Source: Rhodococcus zopfii NBRC 100606 = JCM 9919 (GTDB lineage: Bacteria > Actinomycetota > Actinomycetes > Mycobacteriales > Mycobacteriaceae). Taken from it: a stretch of DNA of 53,386 nt. The notes under the pieces were generated by a model that did not search any database, had not been told where the DNA came from, and worked only from the letters and a program-made list of their open reading frames with translations. Positions 16,693-24,570 of the stretch are shown one piece after another; the first letter of the stretch is position 1, and each line of letters begins with the position of its first letter. The stretch covers positions 1 to 53,386 of the forward strand of contig NZ_BCXI01000044.1 in assembly GCF_001895025.1 (NCBI RefSeq), in the 5' to 3' direction. A program made the position numbers and the translations under genes.

Positions 16693-17844
16693 ATGGGGAG
16701 CAAGCACGTGCCGTCCTGGCACGACGACGAAGTTCGGGCACTGTCGGAACTGGCCGGCGACTTCTTCGAACGCGAGGTGATGGCGCACGTCGAGAAGTGG
16801 GACGCGCAGCACCGCATCGACCGCCAGGTGTGGCTCGAGGCGGGCAAGCTCGGCCTGTTGCTGTGCTCGATTCCGGAGGAATACGGCGGCGGCGGAGGAA
16901 CGTTCGCGCACGACCTCGCGGTCTTCGAGGCGCAGGGCTATGCGGGTGACCTCGCGCTCGGCATCTCCGTGCACAGCGGGATCGTCGCGCACTACATCCT
17001 CGAATACGGCACCGAGGAACAGAAGCGAACCTGGTTGCCGGGCATGGCCACCGGTGAGATCCTCGGTGCCATCGGCATGACCGAGCCGGGCGCCGGATCG
17101 GACCTGAAGGCGATCAAGACCACCGCGATCCGCGACGGCGACGAGTACGTGATCAACGGCTCGAAGACGTTCATCACCAACGGGTCGTCGGCGGATGTGA
17201 TCGTGCTGGTCGCCAAGACCGATGCGAAGGCCGGTGCGAAGGGCATCTCGCTGCTCATCGTCGACCTGCGTGACTGCCCGGGCTTCGCGGTCGGCCGGGT
17301 GCTCGACAAGGTCGGCCAGCACGGTGCGGACACCTCCGAACTGTCGTTCACCGATGTGCGGGTTCCGGTCTCGAACCTGCTGGGCGAGAGCGAGGGACAG
17401 GGTTTCGCGCAGTTGATGGCGCAGCTCGTGCAGGAACGCCTGATCATCGGTGCGCAGGCGGCGGGCGCGATGCAGCGGGCCGTCGACGAGACGGTGCGCT
17501 ACACCAAGGCGCGACAGGCGTTCGGGCAGACGCTGTTCGACTTCCAGAACACCGCCTTCGAACTCGCCGAATGCCAGACGATCGCGCGTACGAGCCGGAT
17601 CTTCCTGGACCACTGCATCGAACAGCACCTGAAGGGTCAGCTCGACCCGTCGGATGCCGCGATGGTCAAGTACTGGCTGACCGACAAGCAGTGCGAGGTC
17701 GTCGACCGCTGCGTCCAGTTGCACGGCGGCTACGGGTACATGCGTGAGTACCTGATCGCGCGGATGTACGAGGACGCGCGGGTTCAGCGGATCTACGCCG
17801 GTGCAAACGAAGTGATGAAGGTGCTCATCGCGCGGTCGCTGTAG
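16693..17844 (+). CDS. Acyl-CoA dehydrogenase, long-chain/isovaleryl type
   Basis: This 383-residue FAD flavoenzyme has GAIGMTEPGAGSD near 126-138, INGSKTFITNG near 155, YTKARQAFGQTLFDFQ near 272 and CVQLHGGYGYMREY near 345. The catalytic-base position of medium-chain enzymes (IYEGT) is IYAGA here, while Glu is present in VDETVRY on helix G, as in long-chain and isovaleryl-CoA dehydrogenases. It should thus be active with bulky or long acyl-CoAs. ATG 16693 follows AAAGGGAA; GTG 16663 is an upstream alternative. Probably co-transcribed with the ligase; a hairpin ends the unit. Confidence 0.92.
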   Translation: MGSKHVPSWHDDEVRALSELAGDFFEREVMAHVEKWDAQHRIDRQVWLEAGKLGLLLCSIPEEYGGGGGTFAHDLAVFEAQGYAGDLALGISVHSGIVAHYILEYGTEEQKRTWLPGMATGEILGAIGMTEPGAGSDLKAIKTTAIRDGDEYVINGSKTFITNGSSADVIVLVAKTDAKAGAKGISLLIVDLRDCPGFAVGRVLDKVGQHGADTSELSFTDVRVPVSNLLGESEGQGFAQLMAQLVQERLIIGAQAAGAMQRAVDETVRYTKARQAFGQTLFDFQNTAFELAECQTIARTSRIFLDHCIEQHLKGQLDPSDAAMVKYWLTDKQCEVVDRCVQLHGGYGYMREYLIARMYEDARVQRIYAGANEVMKVLIARSL

Positions 17845-17857
17845 CGCCCGGGCCCCA

Positions 17858-17887
17858 GGGTGATGGGAACTTTGGTTCCCATCACCC
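17858..17887. terminator. Bidirectional hairpin between acyl-CoA dehydrogenase and thioesterase genes
   Basis: A perfect 13-bp stem pairs GGGTGATGGGAAC (17858-17870) with GTTCCCATCACCC (17875-17887) around the loop TTTG. It sits between two convergent stops. Confidence 0.85.
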
Positions 17888-17899
17888 GGAGGGGCGGTG

Positions 17900-18409
17900 T
17901 CACCAGGGGCGGCTGGTGGTGAGATACGCGGCCATTTCCTGACTCTGGCGGCGATGTGCGCGGCGATGCTCGGCGCGTTCGTCGCCGCTGTCGTTGAGCC
18001 GGCGTTCCTCCTCGGACTCGGGCAGCACCGGGGGCACCTCGGTGGGCAGTCCCGCGTCGTCGACCGCGACGAACGTGAGGAACGCGGTCGCGGCGATGCG
18101 ACGGTCGCCGCTGCGCAGATCCTCCGCGGTGACCTTCACGAACACTTCCATCGAAGTGCGGCCGGTCCAGGTGACGAACGATTCGAGGCACACCGAATCC
18201 GAGGGGCGGACAGATGCGAGGAACGCCACAGAGTCCGTCGACGCCGTGACCACCGAGGCGCGGCTGTGCCGTGTCGCGGAGATCGATGCGGTCATGTCGA
18301 TGTCGCTCATGAGCTTTCCGCCGAACAACGTGTTGTGGTCGTTCACGTCGTTGGGAAAGACCCTGCTGGTCTTGACAACTCGGGAGTCGCGGCACGGTTT
18401 GGCCTGCAC
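17900..18409 (-). CDS. Acyl-CoA thioesterase, hotdog fold
   Basis: The 169-residue single hotdog domain begins SRVVKTSRVFPNDVNDHNTLFGGKLM, the BFIT/YciA-type catalytic segment with Asn and Asp, and goes on to AVASTDSVAFL-like TASTDSVAFLASV and FVTWTGRTSMEVFVKV. It should hydrolyse acyl-CoA to acid and CoA as a hexamer. The GTG at 18409 has AAAGGA seven bases upstream. It is convergent with the acyl-CoA dehydrogenase gene and downstream of a MarR gene, 58 bp apart on the same strand. The highly charged C-terminal tail is longer than usual. Confidence 0.88.
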   Translation of the reverse strand: MQAKPCRDSRVVKTSRVFPNDVNDHNTLFGGKLMSDIDMTASISATRHSRASVVTASTDSVAFLASVRPSDSVCLESFVTWTGRTSMEVFVKVTAEDLRSGDRRIAATAFLTFVAVDDAGLPTEVPPVLPESEEERRLNDSGDERAEHRRAHRRQSQEMAAYLTTSRPW

Positions 18410-18466
18410 GATGGTCCTTTCGACGGCTGGGGCCGGCGGGATCTCCGCCGAACCACACCTTCCAGC

Positions 18467-18955
18467 CTACGGCTCGTGCGCGCTCGCCTGCCGGTCCCGA
18501 TCGACCCGGATGTGGTGGTCGATGATCTTGGTGAGCATGACGGTCAGCTGTGCTCGCTCGGCGGCGTCGAGCGGCGCGAACGCCTCGTCCTGCACGGCGG
18601 TGAGGACGTCGTCGAGCTCCGCCAGGCGGTGGCGACCCTTCCGGGTGAGGCTGATGATGTTGCGCCTGCGGTCCTTCGGGTCGGGGGTGCGCTCGACGAA
18701 GCGGCGGTCGGAGAGGGCGTCTACCACCGCGGCGACGTCGCTGCGGTCGAGTCCGCACCGGCGGCCGAGTTCGACCTGGCTGGCCGGCCCGAACTCGCCG
18801 AGGGCGGCCAGCATGCGGTAGTGGTGACCGCGGGCGTCGGCGGCGTCGAGGCGATCGAACACCACGCGGTGCACGTGCCGTGCGGCCTGGGACAGGAGGA
18901 AGCTCGGAAGGTGGTCGAGCCGGGTCGGCACGGGATAGCTGTCGGGGTCGGACAT
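18467..18955 (-). CDS. MarR-family transcriptional regulator
   Basis: The 162-residue protein has a winged helix at about residues 45-105 (GPASQVELGRRCGLDRSDVAAVVDALSDRRFVERTP, wing DPKDRRRNIISLTRKGR). The ATG at 18955 lies exactly six bases after a TAGACT -10 element, so the mRNA is probably leaderless. A palindrome just upstream suggests autoregulation. Its neighbour downstream is the thioesterase, a plausible co-regulated gene. The ligand is unknown. Confidence 0.88.
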   Translation of the reverse strand: MSDPDSYPVPTRLDHLPSFLLSQAARHVHRVVFDRLDAADARGHHYRMLAALGEFGPASQVELGRRCGLDRSDVAAVVDALSDRRFVERTPDPKDRRRNIISLTRKGRHRLAELDDVLTAVQDEAFAPLDAAERAQLTVMLTKIIDHHIRVDRDRQASAHEP

Positions 18956-18961
18956 GCGCGC

Positions 18962-18989
18962 AGTCTACATTCCGTTGGTCTCGCCAACG
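18962..18989 (-). promoter_or_regulatory. Leaderless promoter and MarR operator
   Basis: The -10 TAGACT occupies 18962-18967 on the minus strand, six bases from ATG 18955. The palindrome CGTTGG-N5-CCAACG spans 18973-18989 between the -10 and where the -35 would be. It is an autorepressor site by position. Confidence 0.6.
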
Positions 18990-18994
18990 AAGGC

Positions 18995-19930
18995 TCAGCG
19001 GTGGCGGTGGTCGGTGATCGCGGTGCGGGGGCCGCGCCGGGGCACCCGCCCGTATCCGCCGGTTTCGGTGAGCAGCCGGATTACCCGATAGCGGTGTGGC
19101 CGTAGCGGTTCCAGGAGGTCGACCATGCCCGCGTCGTCGAGCGGCCCGCCCAGCAGCGACCATCCGACCACGGACGCGAGATGGTAGTCGCCGACCGAGA
19201 GCGCATCGGCGTCGCCGAACGCGCGCTGTGCGACCTCCGCTGCCGTCCAGACGCCGACGCCGGGCAACGACCGCAGCCGGTGTTGCGCCCGCTGCGGCGA
19301 TTCGGCGGTGAGGCGTTCGAGGGTGTCGCCGAGTTGTGCGCAGCGCACGATGGTGCGGGCGCGACCGGGGTCGACGTTCGCCCGGTGAAACTCCCACGAC
19401 GGCACCCGCCGCCACGTGTCGGCGGACGGGGGCACCGCCATGCCGCGCGGTGCCGGTCCGGGCGCCGGGTCGCCGAACCGGGTCACGAGGCGGCGCCACG
19501 ATGCGAACGCCGCGACGCCGTGCACGCGCTGCTCGAGGATCGCCGGCACGAGCGCCTCGAACACCCGGCCGGTACGGGTGATGCGCAGCCCCGGCAGACG
19601 CCGGTGCGCCTCGGCCAGCAGCGGATGTTCCGGTGCGAACCCGGAGTCGTCGTCGCCGGCCCCGAGCAGCGCGGGCAGCCCGGTCGCAAACTCCTCGGCG
19701 CCGGGACCCCACGCGAGGCACCGGGCGCCGGACGGGCCGTCCTGCCGGATCCGGTAGGTGACGGGTCCGGACCCCATCCGGGAGGTGCGCCAGACGACAT
19801 CGCCGTCGCGCCGGTGGCAGGGGTCGTACGGTCCGCGCTGCAACGGGCGTAGGGTTTGTGCGACGTCGGCCGGCCACGGCAGCACGACCCGGGTGTCGAA
19901 GGGTGTGGCTTCACCGACGGATGCGGTCAC
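18995..19930 (-). CDS. DNA-3-methyladenine glycosylase II-like (AlkA family, HhH-GPD)
   Basis: The 311-residue base-excision repair glycosylase has an HhH segment LPGVGVWTAAEVAQRAFGDADAL near 240 followed by the catalytic Asp in SVGDYHLAS near 265; an upstream helix EALVPAILEQRV is typical. The N-terminal AlkA-like domain is present. I chose GTG 19930 (VTASVGEATPFDTRV), because the longer frame to 20377 runs antisense through RNase HI. It diverges from the RNase H gene with about 70 bp between, giving a small DNA-repair pair. Confidence 0.85.
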   Translation of the reverse strand: MTASVGEATPFDTRVVLPWPADVAQTLRPLQRGPYDPCHRRDGDVVWRTSRMGSGPVTYRIRQDGPSGARCLAWGPGAEEFATGLPALLGAGDDDSGFAPEHPLLAEAHRRLPGLRITRTGRVFEALVPAILEQRVHGVAAFASWRRLVTRFGDPAPGPAPRGMAVPPSADTWRRVPSWEFHRANVDPGRARTIVRCAQLGDTLERLTAESPQRAQHRLRSLPGVGVWTAAEVAQRAFGDADALSVGDYHLASVVGWSLLGGPLDDAGMVDLLEPLRPHRYRVIRLLTETGGYGRVPRRGPRTAITDHRHR

Positions 19931-20002
19931 CGAATCACCGTACCTCGCACAGCGACCGCATCGGTTTCCACCGTGTCGGACGGAAAGGCTATGGTCTGCA
20001 AC

Positions 20003-20527
20003 ATGATCATCGTGAGCACCGACGGGTCCTGCCTGCGGAATCCCGGTGGCGCCATCGGGTGGGCGTGGGTCAACCACGAGGGACCCAGCGCGTCGGGGGG
20101 CGAGCGTTCGGGGACCAACCAGATCGCCGAACTGCGCGCGTTGCTCGAGGCGCTGCGTGCCCATCCCGGTTCCGAGCCGATGATCATCGAATCCGATTCG
20201 CAGTACGCCATCAAGTGCGCCTCGGAGTGGCTTGCCGGTTGGAAGCGCAAAGGCTGGAAGACGTCCACCGGGTCGCAGGTGAAGAACGTCGAGCTCGTGC
20301 GGGCCATCGACCGGGAGATCGCGGAACGTTCCGGTCCGGTTCGGTTCCGCTGGGTGCGCGGCCACGTCGGCAATCACTTCAACGAGGTTGCCGACACGCT
20401 CGCCGGTGCAGCCGCGCGCGAGGCCGCCGCCCGTCCGGGGCCGATCGAGGTGTTCGAGTCGGTCTCGCTCACCGTCAAGGCCGCCGCCCTGCGCGGTCCG
20501 GACGACACGGAACTGACCCTGTTCTGA
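20003..20527 (+). CDS. rnhA: Ribonuclease HI
   Basis: The 174-residue enzyme degrades RNA in RNA-DNA hybrids. The active-site carboxylates are all seen: STDGS (Asp near 7), AELRAL (Glu near 47), IESDSQY (Asp near 69) and EVADTLAG (Asp near 132). A basic protrusion WLAGWKRKGWKTS near 79-91 is retained. The C-terminus carries about 35 extra residues beyond the fold. ATG 20003 gives the normal family start MIIVSTDGSC; ATG 19991 is also possible. It is convergent with the siderophore ABC operon, 19 bp between stops. Confidence 0.93.
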   Translation: MIIVSTDGSCLRNPGGAIGWAWVNHEGPSASGGERSGTNQIAELRALLEALRAHPGSEPMIIESDSQYAIKCASEWLAGWKRKGWKTSTGSQVKNVELVRAIDREIAERSGPVRFRWVRGHVGNHFNEVADTLAGAAAREAAARPGPIEVFESVSLTVKAAALRGPDDTELTLF

Positions 20528-20546
20528 ACCCGAACGCCCGCCCCGG

Positions 20547-21305
20547 TCAGCGCGCGTACACGGCGGTCGGCTGCCCGTGGATCGAATGAACGGTCACGGG
20601 GGTGTCGAACACGTCGGTGAGGACCTCGTCGCGCATGATTTCGTCGGCGCTGCCACCGGTGACGATCAGTCCGTCGCGCAGCGCGACGATGTCGTCGGAA
20701 TACGCGGCAGCGATGTTCACGTCGTGGATGACAAGGACGATCGTCTTGCCGAGCTCGTCTGCGGCGCGGCGTAACTGCCGCATCATGAGCACCGCGTGTT
20801 TCATGTCCAGGTTGTTGAGCGGCTCGTCGAGCAGAACGTACTTGGTGTCCTGAGCGAGCACCATCGCGACGAACGCGCGTTGGCGTTGTCCGCCGGAGAG
20901 CTGATCGAGATAGCGGTCGGCGAGGGGACCGAGGTTGAGGAAATCCATCGCCTCGTCGACGTGGCGCACGTCGTCCGGGGTCAGACGTCCGCGGCAGTGC
21001 GGGAAGCGGCCGAACCCGACCAGTTCGCGGACCGTGAGGCGCGCGGTGATGTGGTTCTCCTGGCGCAGGATCGACACGTGTTTCGCGAGTTCCTGCGACT
21101 TGGTGGTGCGCACGTCCAGACCGCCGACGGTGACCGTGCCGGTCGTCGGCTCCACCAGGCGCCCGATGATCGTCATGAGGGTCGACTTCCCGGCGCCGTT
21201 CGGCCCGATCAGCGACGTGATGCCGCCTTCGCGGATGGTGCCGGTGACGGGACCGAGGACACGCCTGTCCTGATAGCACATGGAGACGTCGACGAACTCG
21301 ATCAC
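20547..21305 (-). CDS. Ferric-siderophore ABC transporter ATP-binding protein
   Basis: The 252-residue ATPase has Walker A GPNGAGKST near 35-43, signature LSGGQRQRAFVAM near 137 and Walker B YVLLDEPLNNLD near 157. It belongs to the FecE/FepC group, which energises import of iron chelates. The GTG start at 21305 overlaps the stop of the permease gene (GTGA). It is the last gene of a four-gene operon: binding protein, two permeases, ATPase. Confidence 0.92.
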   Translation of the reverse strand: MIEFVDVSMCYQDRRVLGPVTGTIREGGITSLIGPNGAGKSTLMTIIGRLVEPTTGTVTVGGLDVRTTKSQELAKHVSILRQENHITARLTVRELVGFGRFPHCRGRLTPDDVRHVDEAMDFLNLGPLADRYLDQLSGGQRQRAFVAMVLAQDTKYVLLDEPLNNLDMKHAVLMMRQLRRAADELGKTIVLVIHDVNIAAAYSDDIVALRDGLIVTGGSADEIMRDEVLTDVFDTPVTVHSIHGQPTAVYAR

Positions 21306-22315
21306 AGCGTGCCCTTTCGGAGAAGCATGAACAGGAAGAGGATGCCGCCGACGAATTCGATGATGACGGTGAGGAATCCACCCGCGTAGAACAGGTGCTG
21401 CATGACGAACTGGCCGGCGGCGAGGGTGAACACGCCGAGCAGGAACGCCATCGGCATCACGTACTGGTGCTTGTAGGTTCCGGTGATCTGATACGCGAGC
21501 GTCGCGACGAGGAACCCGAAGAACGTCATCGGTCCGGCGAGCGCGGTGGCGAACGCGACGAGCAGCGCGATGAGGACCAGCATGAGCGTCAGCTCGCGCT
21601 TGTACTCGATGCCGATGTTCGTCGAGGTTTCGCGGCCCAGCAGCAGGGCGTCGAGACGGTAGCGCCGCCGCCACAGGATCACGCCGACCACGAGGCAGAC
21701 GCCGAAGGCGAGCGGCAGGTAGTCGGAGTCGACGGAACTCAGTCGTCCGAACAGTTCGACCGAGAGCATGTCGTACTCGGTGGGGGAGAGCATGCGCTGT
21801 ACGAACGTCGACAGGCTGTCGAAGGCCATGCCCAGGACGACGCCGACGAGCAGCATCAGGAACAGGCTTCCGAACCGGCCGGAGAAGAGCCATCGGTACA
21901 GGAGCGTCGCGAGCAGGACCATCAGCGTCGTCTGCGCGATGAGCTTCGGGATGCCCTCGGTGCTGGCGATCGCGGTCGCGCCGAAGAAGAACACCGTCAG
22001 CGTCTGCATCAGCGTGTAGAGCGAATCGAAACCGATGATCGACGGCGTGAGGATGCGGTTGTCGGTGACGGTGTGGAACACGACGGTGCCCATGCCGTGG
22101 GCGAACGCGGCGACGATCATCGCGCCCAGCACCGTCAACCGGCGCGGAAACGCGAAGTCGAACGATCCGCGGATGAACAGGAGCAGGTAGCAGGCGACGG
22201 CGACCGCGGTGAGGACGGCGACGATCGCGAGCCGCACCCCGGGGGTGAGCTTCGACCGGACCGGACCGGTGGTGCTGTCGCCGAGGCCGGATCTGCGGGA
22301 CTCAAGCACTGACAT
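21302..22315 (-). CDS. Ferric-siderophore ABC transporter permease 2 (FecCD family)
   Basis: The 337-residue protein has 9-10 membrane segments. ILTPSIIGFDSLYTLMQTL near 88-106 and MLSVELFGRLSSVDSDYL are characteristic of the second permease of catecholate/petrobactin-type systems (YclO, CeuC, FatC). It overlaps the preceding permease gene by 14 bases, so translation is coupled. It forms the inner-membrane channel with its partner. Confidence 0.9.
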   Translation of the reverse strand: MSVLESRRSGLGDSTTGPVRSKLTPGVRLAIVAVLTAVAVACYLLLFIRGSFDFAFPRRLTVLGAMIVAAFAHGMGTVVFHTVTDNRILTPSIIGFDSLYTLMQTLTVFFFGATAIASTEGIPKLIAQTTLMVLLATLLYRWLFSGRFGSLFLMLLVGVVLGMAFDSLSTFVQRMLSPTEYDMLSVELFGRLSSVDSDYLPLAFGVCLVVGVILWRRRYRLDALLLGRETSTNIGIEYKRELTLMLVLIALLVAFATALAGPMTFFGFLVATLAYQITGTYKHQYVMPMAFLLGVFTLAAGQFVMQHLFYAGGFLTVIIEFVGGILFLFMLLRKGTL

Positions 22316-23270
22316 GGCGACGCTGCCTCACGACGAGAGAGATGAAGATCGCGGCACCGACAGCACCGAGGATCACGGACGCGGGGATCTCCATCGGCGC
22401 GACGACGGTCCGGCCGACAAGATCGCACGCGAGCAGCAGGCCCGAACCGATGACCGCCACCCACGGCAGGTTCTTGTGCATGTCGTCGCCGAGCATCATC
22501 GACACGAGATTGGGCACGATCAGCCCGAGGAACGGGATGAAGCCGACGACCACGCTGGTGACGCCGGTCGCGACGGCGACGAGGGTGACGCCGAGGAAGA
22601 CGACCTGCTCGTACTTCAGTCCGACGTTCGTGGCGAGGTCCTTGCCGAGACCGGCGATCGTGAACCGGTCGGCCAGGACGTACGCGAGCACCGCGACGAC
22701 GACGACGGCCCACAGGGGTTCGTAGAAGCCGCGGACGACACTGCTGAACCCGCCCGATCGCCAGGCCGACATGGACTGGAGCAGGTCGAAGTTTCCGGCG
22801 ATGAACGTGGTGATCGACCCGACGACCGCGCCGAGCATGATGCCCACGAGAGGCACGATGATCGACGACCTGATCGCGATCCGGCGCAGCACGACGATGA
22901 ACACCATCGTCCCCGCGAACGCGAAGACCACCGAGACGACCATCTTCGTCAGGGGCGCGGCGTTCGGGATCAGGATCAGCGTGAACAACAGCCCGAGACC
23001 CGCCCACTGGGCGGTGCCCGCGGTGGTGGGTTCGACGAACTTGTTCTGCGTGATGAGCTGCATGATCACGCCTGCGACGCTCATTGCGACCGCGGCGAAG
23101 ATCAGTGCGAGTGTGCGGGGCACCCGGGAGATGAGGAACATCTCCCGGGCGGCGGGATCGTCGATCAGCGTCCCGAGGGTGATGTCGTACTCGCCGACCA
23201 TCAGTGACGCCACGGTCAGGGCGAGGACCACCACCGTGATCAGCGGCAGCAGCGCTTTGTTCTTCGTCAT
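22302..23270 (-). CDS. Ferric-siderophore ABC transporter permease 1 (FecCD family)
   Basis: The 322-residue FecCD-family protein has about nine membrane segments. RVPRTLALIFAAVAMSVAGVIMQ near 45-67 and LGLIVPNLVSMMLGDDMHKN near 256 (ATPase-coupling region) are family hallmarks. I chose ATG 23270 (MTKNKALL); the frame extends to 23315. No strong ribosome site is seen. It pairs with the downstream permease as a heterodimer. Confidence 0.9.
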   Translation of the reverse strand: MTKNKALLPLITVVVLALTVASLMVGEYDITLGTLIDDPAAREMFLISRVPRTLALIFAAVAMSVAGVIMQLITQNKFVEPTTAGTAQWAGLGLLFTLILIPNAAPLTKMVVSVVFAFAGTMVFIVVLRRIAIRSSIIVPLVGIMLGAVVGSITTFIAGNFDLLQSMSAWRSGGFSSVVRGFYEPLWAVVVVAVLAYVLADRFTIAGLGKDLATNVGLKYEQVVFLGVTLVAVATGVTSVVVGFIPFLGLIVPNLVSMMLGDDMHKNLPWVAVIGSGLLLACDLVGRTVVAPMEIPASVILGAVGAAIFISLVVRQRRHVSA

Positions 23271-23368
23271 GGGGAACCGGATCTCGTGAGGGGCACCTAC
23301 GCGCGCAGCCTGCACCGGCCGGAGTGTCCGGGCGGGGCAGGCTGCATCAGGTGTGGAACAAGGCGGGT

Positions 23369-24349
23369 TTACTGTGCCGGTTCGGGTGCGGCGTCGAACG
23401 CGGCGTCGATCTGCTCGAACGCCTCGGTGTAGGACTCGATGCCCTCGCGCTTGTAGAAATTCTCGTCCAGGTAGATGACCTGGCCGTTCTTGGTGAAGGT
23501 CGTGTTCGCGAACGCTTCCTGCGCGGCGAAGACGGCCGCGGCGGGCTGGACGTCCTGACCGTCGGTAGCGGTGGCGGCGTCACGGTCGAGGACGATCACC
23601 CAGTCGGGGTTGGCCTGCGCGATGGTTTCCGGCGCCAGGCCCGAGTCGCCGTGGATGTCCCCGGCTTGACCGGCGAACACATCGGTGAGGGCGAGCGGTT
23701 CGAGCAGCCGGCCGATGCGCTGCGCGCCGTTGTCGATCTTGCCGCCCGACACGTTCGCGAGGAACACGGTTTCCCCGCTGGTGGCGGCGGCCGCGGCGGC
23801 CTCGGCGGCCTCGAGTTCGGCGACCAGGGCCTCGGCCTCGGCCTCCTTGCCGAAGATCCGGCCGAGCGTCTCGGTCTGGGTCTTCAGCGCCTCGACGTAG
23901 CCGTCGGGGGCGTCGTCCTGCGCGGAGACGTCGACGACGGGAGCGATGTCGTTCAGGTCATCGGTGAACTCGACGAAGCGTGAACCGCCGATGATCAGGT
24001 CCGGCTCGGCCTCGCTGACGAGCTCGAGCTTCGGTTCGCGGTGCGTGCCGACGTCGAGGATCGACTCGTCGTTGCGCCAGTCGTCGAAGCCTTCGTTGGG
24101 GAGCAGGGTCTTGGGGACCGCGACCGGGGTGATGCCCCAATCCCGCAGGGTCTCGAAGGACTTGTTGTCGAGCGCGACGACGCGCTCGGGGGCGACCGGA
24201 ACCTCCATCTCGCCGTTGACGGTCGCGATGATGACCGTCGGGCCGGATGTCGTGGTGTCGTCGCCGGCGCTCCCGGAGCAGGCGGACAGAAGCAGGGCAC
24301 CGGCAAGTGCCGGGGCGACGAGAATGCTCGACTCGAGGTTCAGTTTCAC
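23369..24349 (-). CDS. Siderophore-binding lipoprotein (FecB/CeuE-like)
   Basis: The 326-residue protein begins with a short signal and lipobox LLLSACSG (Cys near 24), so it is an exported lipoprotein. PERVVALDNKSFETLRDWGI near 55 and EPDLIIGGSRF near 115 are hallmarks of class III (TroA/FecB/BtuF) binding proteins; an Ala-rich helix AELEAAEAAAAAA links the lobes. GTG 24349 has GGAG nine bases upstream. With the two YclN/YclO-like permeases this suggests a catecholate- or petrobactin-type ligand, which is inference. A DtxR/IdeR box lies upstream. Confidence 0.9.
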   Translation of the reverse strand: MKLNLESSILVAPALAGALLLSACSGSAGDDTTTSGPTVIIATVNGEMEVPVAPERVVALDNKSFETLRDWGITPVAVPKTLLPNEGFDDWRNDESILDVGTHREPKLELVSEAEPDLIIGGSRFVEFTDDLNDIAPVVDVSAQDDAPDGYVEALKTQTETLGRIFGKEAEAEALVAELEAAEAAAAAATSGETVFLANVSGGKIDNGAQRIGRLLEPLALTDVFAGQAGDIHGDSGLAPETIAQANPDWVIVLDRDAATATDGQDVQPAAAVFAAQEAFANTTFTKNGQVIYLDENFYKREGIESYTEAFEQIDAAFDAAPEPAQ

Positions 24350-24427
24350 GGGTATCGCTCCGATGGATCTGTGGCGTGCGGACGCGAAGTGCAGGACCGC
24401 AGTAAGGTAATGCAACGGTCAAATAAT

Positions 24428-24446
24428 ATTGGTTAGGCAATCCTCT
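24428..24446 (-). promoter_or_regulatory. DtxR/IdeR iron box
   Basis: ATTGGTTAGGCAATCCTCT matches 13 of 19 positions of the consensus TTAGGTTAGGCTAACCTAA. It lies about 80 bp upstream of the binding-protein start, where an iron-dependent repressor would act. A weaker match starts at 24403. Confidence 0.65.
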
Positions 24447-24469
24447 TTCGTGTTGCCGCAGGTGTGACA

Positions 24470-24485
24470 AATCTCTCGAGAGATT
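24470..24485. promoter_or_regulatory. 16-bp perfect palindrome upstream of the amidohydrolase gene
   Basis: AATCTCTCGAGAGATT is perfectly symmetric and lies about 85 bp before ATG 24571. A TATGTT -10-like hexamer is at 24497-24502. It is an operator by position; the regulator may be the downstream IclR protein. Confidence 0.5.
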
Positions 24486-24570
24486 GAAACTTCGACTATG
24501 TTAAATTCCGCTGACCGCCCGGGCGCGGGGGTGATCGGCCGGCGGGGGGGTGAGTCGGTACGGTCGGGGG

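Noticed and set aside
18995..20377. Glycosylase frame extended upstream to 20377
   Set aside because: The extra part runs antisense through RNase HI; GTG 19930 gives a normal AlkA-like start.
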